Below, piece by piece: positions 6,736-10,311 of a stretch of 10,311 nucleotides of DNA (position 1 is the stretch's first letter; each line of letters begins with the position of its first letter). The translations under genes were made by a program, and so were the position numbers. Origin of the DNA: an uncultured Clostridia bacterium. GTDB taxonomy: Bacteria; Bacillota; Clostridia; Christensenellales; CAG-314. Under the pieces are notes generated by a model. The model saw nothing but the letters and a program-made list of their open reading frames with translations. It was not told the DNA's origin and searched no databases. Where the stretch lies: positions 1 through 10,311 of the forward strand of contig CAKRAM010000053.1 in NCBI GenBank assembly GCA_934294965.1, given 5' to 3'.

Positions 6736-6870
6736 GCTACTCCAAAATCACCCGTAAATAAGATTGTACCTTACGGGTTGATCGATAATATGCAAATACA
6801 TTGTATTTACTGCTTTACAATGGATTTGCGGCTCAATGACACTATCTTGTAAAAATCGTCGGCAAAACAT
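6736..6870. other. Gene-free stretch with two hairpins
   Basis: There is no convincing coding frame here. Two inverted repeats stand out. CCCGTAA (6751-6757) pairs with TTACGGG (6771-6777) across a 13-base loop. The longer one has arms 6792-6805 (GCAAATACATTGTA) and 6816-6829 (TACAATGGATTTGC), 14 bases each with one mismatch and a 10-base loop. Neither is followed by a T tract on either strand, so they are not obvious terminators. They could be parts of a structured RNA, a processed 3' end, or protein-binding sites. Confidence 0.5.
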
Positions 6871-6899
6871 TTGACACAGCGTCTAAATTTTGTTTTAAT
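6871..6899 (+). promoter_or_regulatory. Strong plus-strand sigma-A promoter in an intergenic gap
   Basis: A perfect TTGACA (6871-6876) is followed after 17 bases by TTTAAT (6894-6899), a 5 of 6 match to TATAAT. Transcription would start near 6906 and run toward a terminator-like hairpin about 70 bases on. No downstream plus-strand gene needs this promoter. Confidence 0.6.
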
Positions 6900-6905
6900 A
6901 CACCC

Positions 6906-7012
6906 GTTTTACAATGTTATGCCAATCAAACATATTGGACAAAGCACATTTTGAAAAATGTGTCATCAAACTGAAATAATGCCGCCAAACGTTGTTTGAC
7001 GGCATTATTTAT
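6906..7012 (+). ncRNA. Candidate small RNA of about 105 bases
   Basis: Between the promoter at 6871-6899 and the hairpin at 6975-7009 there is room only for a short transcript. It would fold into three stems: a small CCAAT/ATTGG stem (about 6922-6938), CACATTTT/AAAATGTG with GA at the tip (6945-6962), and the terminator stem. A 21-codon frame (ATG 6914 to TAA 6979) exists but has no ribosome binding site, so a non-coding RNA is preferred, though a near-leaderless peptide is possible. No known RNA family was recognised. The 3' part is antisense to the transcript end of the DUF1292 gene. Confidence 0.4.
6975..7009. terminator. Bidirectional terminator shared by the DUF1292 gene (-) and the candidate small RNA (+)
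   Basis: AATAATGCCGCCAAAC (6975-6990), loop GTT, and GTTTGACGGCATTATT (6994-7009) form a 16-bp stem with a single C/A mismatch on the plus strand (a G-U pair on the minus strand). The A/T-rich base makes it usable both ways. It lies 4 bases beyond the DUF1292 stop. The T tracts on both sides are interrupted, so efficiency is uncertain. Confidence 0.75.
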
Positions 7013-7013
7013 A

Positions 7014-7391
7014 TTATTCGTGATGATGGCAACCGCAGTCGCATTCTTCTTCGCCGTCACATTCGTGAGCGACTTCTTCCATGAGCTTGTTGTACAAAAT
7101 CTCGTACAAATCGTCGTCTACGGGGAACAAACGATCGTAGGTTTCGCCATCTTCTTCTACCGTTTCCAACTCGAAAACTTCGATAACCAAATCGTCTTCG
7201 TCGGCGTCGGCAGCTTGAAGATAAACGTATTCCTTACCTTCGTGTTCCAAGGTTGTTACGTAGTGGAACGGTATTTCGTTTCCGTCTTCGTCCTCAAGAA
7301 CGACAACGTCTTCGTCGCGTTCGCAACCGCAGTCGCATTCGTCGTGATCATGTTCGCAATCGCAAACTTCAACTTTAATTTCTTCAGACAT
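7014..7391 (-). CDS. DUF1292 (YrzB-like) protein with Cys/His-rich ends
   Basis: This 125-residue, very acidic protein has a DUF1292 core from about residue 29 to 105 (VVLEDEDGNEIPFHYVTTLE, then EYVYLQAAD and ending in LYEILYNKLMEE). DUF1292 proteins are small Firmicutes proteins of unknown function, often encoded after ruvX. Unusually, both ends add a Cys/His cluster: CDCEHDHDECDCGC at residues 10-23 and HECDGEEECDCGCHHHE at 109-125. These look able to bind zinc or other soft metals; this is inference. GGAGG lies 7 bases before the ATG, and the gene begins 16 bases after ruvX, so it is the second gene of that operon. The end clusters are encoded by an exact 18-base direct repeat, which suggests duplication. 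No signal peptide or membrane span. Confidence 0.85.
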   Translation of the reverse strand: MSEEIKVEVCDCEHDHDECDCGCERDEDVVVLEDEDGNEIPFHYVTTLEHEGKEYVYLQAADADEDDLVIEVFELETVEEDGETYDRLFPVDDDLYEILYNKLMEEVAHECDGEEECDCGCHHHE

Positions 7392-7407
7392 TTTTATACC
7401 TCCGATA

Positions 7408-7824
7408 TTATCTTTTACTGTCCAAATAATTTTGCAAAATTATGGTCGCCGCAACCTTATCTATTACCTTTTTGCGGTTTTCGCGCCGGACATTGCCCTG
7501 AATGAGAACACGCTCGGCGGATAAAGTTGTAAAACGCTCGTCCATATATTTTACGGGGATAGCTGTATGTTTGGACAATTCGTCAATGAACGCTCGGGTT
7601 TTTACAGTTTGCTCGTTTTCGCGGGCATCCAGCCCAAGTGGCAAACCGGATACAAACAAAGACACTTCGTGCGTGTTTGCCAAATCGACGATATACTTCA
7701 CGTCGGTTTCCAAATTGCCTTTGCGCGTGTACGTTTCCAACGGATTGGCAATAATACCCATCAAATCGGAAACCGCTATTCCAATGCGAACGTCGCCGAC
7801 GTCCAAAGCCATAATTCTTCCCAT
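7408..7824 (-). CDS. ruvX: RuvX/YqgF family RNase H-like nuclease (Holliday-junction resolvase-like)
   Basis: The 138-residue protein has the whole YqgF fold: IMALDVGDVRIGIAVSD at the start with Asp8, VSGLPLGLDARENEQ at 59-72, KYMDERFTTLSAE at 92-104 with Glu96, and KVIDKVAATIILQNYL ending in the Asp122 helix. The family acts on structured RNA (16S rRNA maturation) and was also proposed as a resolvase. The start at 7824 (MGRIMALDVG) fits homologues; a start at 7842 would add six unlike residues. The only promoter seen puts the transcription start near 7824, so the message may be leaderless; ATG at 7812 (MALDVG) is an alternative. DUF1292 follows in the same operon. The ireB-like gene that often precedes ruvX is not here. 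Confidence 0.95.
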   Translation of the reverse strand: MGRIMALDVGDVRIGIAVSDLMGIIANPLETYTRKGNLETDVKYIVDLANTHEVSLFVSGLPLGLDARENEQTVKTRAFIDELSKHTAIPVKYMDERFTTLSAERVLIQGNVRRENRKKVIDKVAATIILQNYLDSKR

Positions 7825-7830
7825 AGGTGT

Positions 7831-7859
7831 ATTGTAGCACAATTTATCACAACGGACAA
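7831..7859 (-). promoter_or_regulatory. Promoter of ruvX-DUF1292
   Basis: On the minus strand TTGTCC (7859-7854) and TACAAT (7836-7831) are 17 bases apart, with the extended -10 TTGTGCTACAAT that resembles the rpsB and peptidase promoters. Only six bases separate the -10 box from the chosen ruvX ATG. Confidence 0.55.
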
Positions 7860-7907
7860 TAAACTAGACGATAATTTTTGAACTTTTTGCAACAAAACCA
7901 CGCAAAT

Positions 7908-8333
7908 ATGCGACGTTTACACAAAATGCGGCAAAAAGGCGCCGGTTGCCACAACATGTTTACACCTTTGCCACCATATACGACAAAATTTAATTACCGT
8001 ATTTGAATTTTAATATTAAACCATATTAGCGCGCCAATACCTACGAATTACGCACTACAACAAGCAAAACATCGGTATATCTGCCAAACACTTAATTGTT
8101 TGAATGATTTTACCTACGAACAAAAGATTTTCTTCTACGGTTTATCTTATCTGGACGCGCAACATCACAAGCGAAACTCCATTGTCAACAGCATAGACAC
8201 CTTTGCGCTATTTTTACATTGATACACCACTGTGTTAACAGCCATCGCACAATCGGCGCATATTATTGAGGGACTAAACGCCGCAATATTATGTGCAGAA
8301 AGTGCAAAAATACTACAACCACACAGTGACTAA
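7908..8333 (+). pseudogene. Possible gene remnant: plus-strand frame interrupted by two TGA codons
   Basis: No intact gene lies between 7825 and 8371. On the plus strand, one frame runs 142 codons from ATG 7908 to TAA 8331-8333 with only two stops, both TGA (8004-8006 and 8220-8222). The part from about 8080 looks protein-like: FTYEQKIFFYGLSYLDAQ, NSIVNSIDTFALFLH, then after the second TGA TTVLTAIAQSAHIIEGLNAA, with codon choices like the neighbouring genes (ttc, tac, aac, gac). The first 30 codons are less convincing. There is no ribosome binding site before ATG 7908 and no clear promoter. I do not recognise the protein. The simplest reading is a decayed gene with Trp-to-stop changes; chance is also possible, and recoding cannot be excluded. 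Confidence 0.25.
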
Positions 8334-8371
8334 ACCACAGGCATCATCCGAATACTATCGTTTGCTACGCA

Positions 8372-8494
8372 CTATTTTGCGATGTTTTGCATTTTCTTTT
8401 TGCCTTTGTCCAGATACTTTTTAACTTCCGGGATTTCGGAAATAAGTAGTCCCGCGCATGCGCCCAAAGCCATACCTAAAATTAGTTTGTTCAT
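8372..8494 (-). CDS. Small membrane peptide (40 aa), YtxH-like
   Basis: This is a 40-residue protein: MNKLILGMALGACAGLLISE forms one membrane-spanning or membrane-associated segment with small residues, and the rest is a charged basic tail (VKKYLDKGKKKMQNIAK). The pattern of a Gly/Ala-rich helix followed by a Lys-rich tail resembles very short YtxH-type proteins of Firmicutes, whose exact role is unknown. The start at 8494 is supported by a perfect AAGGAGG five bases upstream; longer in-frame starts up to 8698 would run through the upstream terminator and into iscU. It lies alone after the nifS-iscU terminator, so it needs its own promoter, which I could not locate firmly. Confidence 0.7.
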   Translation of the reverse strand: MNKLILGMALGACAGLLISEIPEVKKYLDKGKKKMQNIAK

Positions 8495-8574
8495 ATAAGC
8501 CTCCTTATATCTTTTTTGATAGTGTGTGCCAAATAGCAAATTGTATTCAACCGGCATGAAAATGCATTTGGGAC

Positions 8575-8605
8575 AAAAAATAACGAGTCCGACAAAGTCG
8601 AACCC
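8575..8605 (-). terminator. Terminator of the nifS-iscU operon
   Basis: On the minus strand GGGTTCGAC (8605-8597), loop TTT, GTCGGACTC (8593-8585) form a 9-bp stem with two G-U pairs, followed by GTTATTTTTT. It starts 25 bases after the iscU stop. Confidence 0.75.
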
Positions 8606-8630
8606 GAAATTCATTAAATATGTCCCGACA

Positions 8631-9038
8631 CTACACGTATTCGATAGGCTTATCGGACTGCGGAGTTTTGCCCGCTTGCTTTTCGCGGTAGTTTTCAATT
8701 GCTTTTTTGATTGCTTCTTCCGCCAAAACCGAGCAGTGAATTTTTTGCGGAGGCAAGCCTTCCAACGCTTCCACCACTTTGGCGTTTGTAAGTTTCAATG
8801 CTTCGTCCACGGTCATACCGATAACCATTTGCGTTGCAGTGCTACTGGTTGCAATTGCTGCCGCACACCCGAACGTTTGAAATTTTGCGTCGGTGATAAC
8901 GTCGTTTTCAATACGGAGTGTGATACGCATAATATCGCCGCAAGTCGCATTGCCTACGGTTCCGTCGCCATCGGGATTTTCTATTTCACCAACGTTTTGC
9001 GGATGAGCGAAAGCATCCAAAACTTTTTGATTATACAT
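8631..9038 (-). CDS. iscU: Fe-S cluster scaffold protein, IscU/NifU N-terminal type
   Basis: This 135-residue protein receives sulfur from the desulfurase and iron to build [Fe-S] clusters. The three conserved cysteines are visible: Cys33 in ATCGDIM (with Asp35), Cys58 in TFGCAAAIATSS, and Cys102 in KIHCSVLAEEAI. The N-terminus YNQKVLDAFAHPQNVGEIENPDG is typical of the family. It lacks the Zn-type insertion of SufU (Cys102 is followed directly by SVLA, the NifU/IscU form). The ATG at 9038 lies inside the last codons of nifS (8-base overlap), with AGGAGGA just upstream within nifS, so production of the two partners is coupled. The C-terminal 20 residues form a charged tail. No mnmA gene, often next in this operon, follows; a terminator does. 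Confidence 0.95.
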   Translation of the reverse strand: MYNQKVLDAFAHPQNVGEIENPDGDGTVGNATCGDIMRITLRIENDVITDAKFQTFGCAAAIATSSTATQMVIGMTVDEALKLTNAKVVEALEGLPPQKIHCSVLAEEAIKKAIENYREKQAGKTPQSDKPIEYV

Positions 9039-10212
9039 TGTAAGTTCCTCCTGTCTTTTCGTTAAATAACGGCGACATTACTCTTAAACGAGCAATAGTT
9101 TCCACAAGTCTGTCTACCGTGTAATCGGTTTCTTCCATAGTGTTGTCCTTGCCAAAGGAGAACCTAATCGAACCGTGAGATATCTCAATTGGAACACCCA
9201 TAGCAAGTAGAACGTGGGACGGATCCAAACTGCCGCTGCTACAAGCCGAACCGGAAGAAACGGCAATTCCGTTGTAGTCCAAAAGCATCAAAATACCTTC
9301 GCCTTCTACAAATTCGAAACTGAAATTTGCAACGCTGGGAACACGATACTCTTTGTTGCCGTTAAAACGAACGTACGGAATTTCCTTTTTTACACGTTCC
9401 ACAAAGTGATCCCTAAGCTCAGCCATGTGAGCATTGTTTTTGTCCATATCGCGAACAGCCGCTTCCAATGCGCGAGCCATACCGACGATTGCGGGCGTAT
9501 TGGACGTACCGCCACGCTGAGCGCGTTCCTGTCCTCCGCCGCAAATTAGTTTATCGGGTTTTACGCCATTGCGGATATAAAGCGCTCCTACGCCCTTGGG
9601 ACCGTAAAACTTGTGACCTGACATAGACATGAGATCCAAACCGAGTTCGGCAACATCTATACGAATATACGGCATAGCTTGAACGCAATCACTATGGAAC
9701 AATGCGCCGTGAGCGTGAGCAATTTTGGCAAGTTCCTTTATCGGCTGAATTGTTCCGACTTCGTTGTTGACGTACATCACGGAAACAAGCGTCGTCTCGT
9801 CGTCGATAGCCTTTTCCAAGTCCTCTGGATGAACGCGTCCGGTGCTATCCACCGGAAGTTTTGTAACGCGGAATCCGTGTTTTTCCAACCATTCGGCGGA
9901 GTTGAGAATTGCGTGATGCTCGATAGCCGAAATGATGATATGTTTGCCTTTATTTTGACGCGCTAAAGCAACTCCCTTTATTGCCCAATTATCCGCTTCG
10001 CTTCCGCTACCGGTAAAATACAATTCGTTGGGATTGCAACCGATAAGGCCGGAAATGGACTTGCGCGCGTCGGCAATTGCTTTTGCGGTTTCTCTACCAT
10101 AAAAATGCTGACTGTCCGCATTACCGAATTCCTCGGTAAAATACGGCAACATTGCCTCTAGCACGTGCTTATCGCACGGAGTTGTTGCGGCATGGTCTAG
10201 ATATACTTTCAT
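9031..10212 (-). CDS. nifS: Cysteine desulfurase, NifS/IscS type (pyridoxal phosphate enzyme)
   Basis: The 393-residue enzyme takes sulfur from cysteine as a persulfide and passes it to IscU, yielding alanine. It is a class V aminotransferase fold: YLDHAATTP at the start, FTGSGSEADN at 66-75 for phosphate binding, IEHHAIL with His99 stacking on the cofactor, VNNEVGTIQP at 148-157, HSDCVQA with Asp175 and Gln178, and the Schiff-base lysine Lys201 in SMSGHKFYGPKG. The catalytic cysteine is Cys324 in VSSGSACSSGSLDPSHVL, in the long mobile loop of group I enzymes (IscS/NifS). GGxQExxxRxGT (CGGGQERAQRGGTSN) is intact. The start at 10212 has AAAGGAAG six bases upstream. It is the first gene of a two-gene operon with iscU. 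The symbol nifS versus iscS is a convention. Confidence 0.97.
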   Translation of the reverse strand: MKVYLDHAATTPCDKHVLEAMLPYFTEEFGNADSQHFYGRETAKAIADARKSISGLIGCNPNELYFTGSGSEADNWAIKGVALARQNKGKHIIISAIEHHAILNSAEWLEKHGFRVTKLPVDSTGRVHPEDLEKAIDDETTLVSVMYVNNEVGTIQPIKELAKIAHAHGALFHSDCVQAMPYIRIDVAELGLDLMSMSGHKFYGPKGVGALYIRNGVKPDKLICGGGQERAQRGGTSNTPAIVGMARALEAAVRDMDKNNAHMAELRDHFVERVKKEIPYVRFNGNKEYRVPSVANFSFEFVEGEGILMLLDYNGIAVSSGSACSSGSLDPSHVLLAMGVPIEISHGSIRFSFGKDNTMEETDYTVDRLVETIARLRVMSPLFNEKTGGTYNV

Positions 10213-10226
10213 TACTTACTTCCTTT

Positions 10227-10246
10227 CCGCAGCAAGTTGCTTGCGG
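10227..10246. other. Short stem-loop just upstream of the nifS ribosome binding site
   Basis: CCGCAAGCAACTTGCTGCGG on the minus strand (10246-10227) can fold into a small stem (CCGCA/TGCGG plus GCA/TGC with a one-base bulge) that ends two bases before AAAGGAAG. It could slow translation of nifS. The rest of the upstream region to 10311 shows no clear promoter or IscR-type site, and the window ends there. Confidence 0.25.
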
Positions 10247-10311
10247 CGTTAATTATTGTCTGTTAATGTTTATGGAACACAGCCAGGTAATTGTTTTACA
10301 CTAGTCTATGT

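Noticed and set aside
6914..6979. A 21-residue plus-strand frame inside the candidate small RNA
   Set aside because: No ribosome binding site and almost no leader after the predicted start; kept only as an alternative to a non-coding RNA.
6895..7005. A 36-residue minus-strand frame just after the DUF1292 stop
   Set aside because: Its ATG lies inside the terminator stem and there is no ribosome binding site; its end overlaps the -10 box of the plus-strand promoter.
3556..7897. TTTTGCAACAAAA at 3556-3568 and again at 7885-7897, both near minus-strand promoters
   Set aside because: The positions relative to the promoters differ (in the -35 box versus about 30 bases upstream of it), so a shared regulatory site is not supported.
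8597..8605. GGTTCGA on the minus strand, like the T-loop of a tRNA
   Set aside because: No acceptor, D or anticodon stems around it; it is part of the iscU terminator hairpin.

Overview
The window looks like a chromosomal segment from a low-to-moderate GC Clostridia/Firmicutes bacterium, probably an uncultured gut lineage. This is inferred from the gene neighbourhoods (rpsB-tsf-pyrH-frr-uppS; ruvX followed by a DUF1292 gene, as in yrrK-yrzB of Bacillus; nifS-iscU), strong AGGAGG-type ribosome binding sites, TGnTATAAT extended -10 promoters, and a lipoprotein with a collagen-like G-X-Y stalk. No mobile element, CRISPR array, tRNA or rRNA was seen. Every confident gene is on the minus strand except the large lipoprotein peptidase.

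Layout from the right edge (minus strand reads right to left): nifS and iscU (10212-8631) overlap by 8 bases and end at a terminator. A 40-codon membrane peptide gene (8494-8372) follows. Next comes about 550 bases without an intact gene, holding a plus-strand open frame broken by two TGA codons. ruvX and a DUF1292 gene with unusual Cys/His-rich ends (7824-7014) follow. The 278-base gap at 6736-7013 is rich in hairpins and carries a strong plus-strand promoter in front of a terminator, a good small-RNA candidate. The plus-strand gene at 3751-6684 encodes a 977-residue lipoprotein with a stalk, two tandem OB-like domains and an HEFGH metallopeptidase domain. A divergent promoter region separates it from the translation/nucleotide cluster rpsB-tsf, a terminator, pyrH, frr, a 65-residue unknown protein, and the first 15 codons of uppS (3409-1).

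How the genes work together: S2 and EF-Ts serve translation, PyrH makes UDP for RNA and cell-wall precursors, RRF recycles ribosomes, and UppS makes the wall-lipid carrier. NifS and IscU form the sulfur donor and scaffold pair for Fe-S clusters. RuvX is a nuclease-fold protein linked to RNA processing or recombination. The lipoprotein peptidase probably acts outside the membrane on peptides.

The most interesting points are the candidate small RNA at about 6906-7012, the peptidase architecture, the doubled metal-binding-like ends on the DUF1292 protein, the terminator placed between tsf and pyrH, the extra 65-residue gene between frr and uppS, and the TGA-interrupted frame. All promoter, RNA and recoding proposals come from reading the sequence by eye and were not computed or searched.
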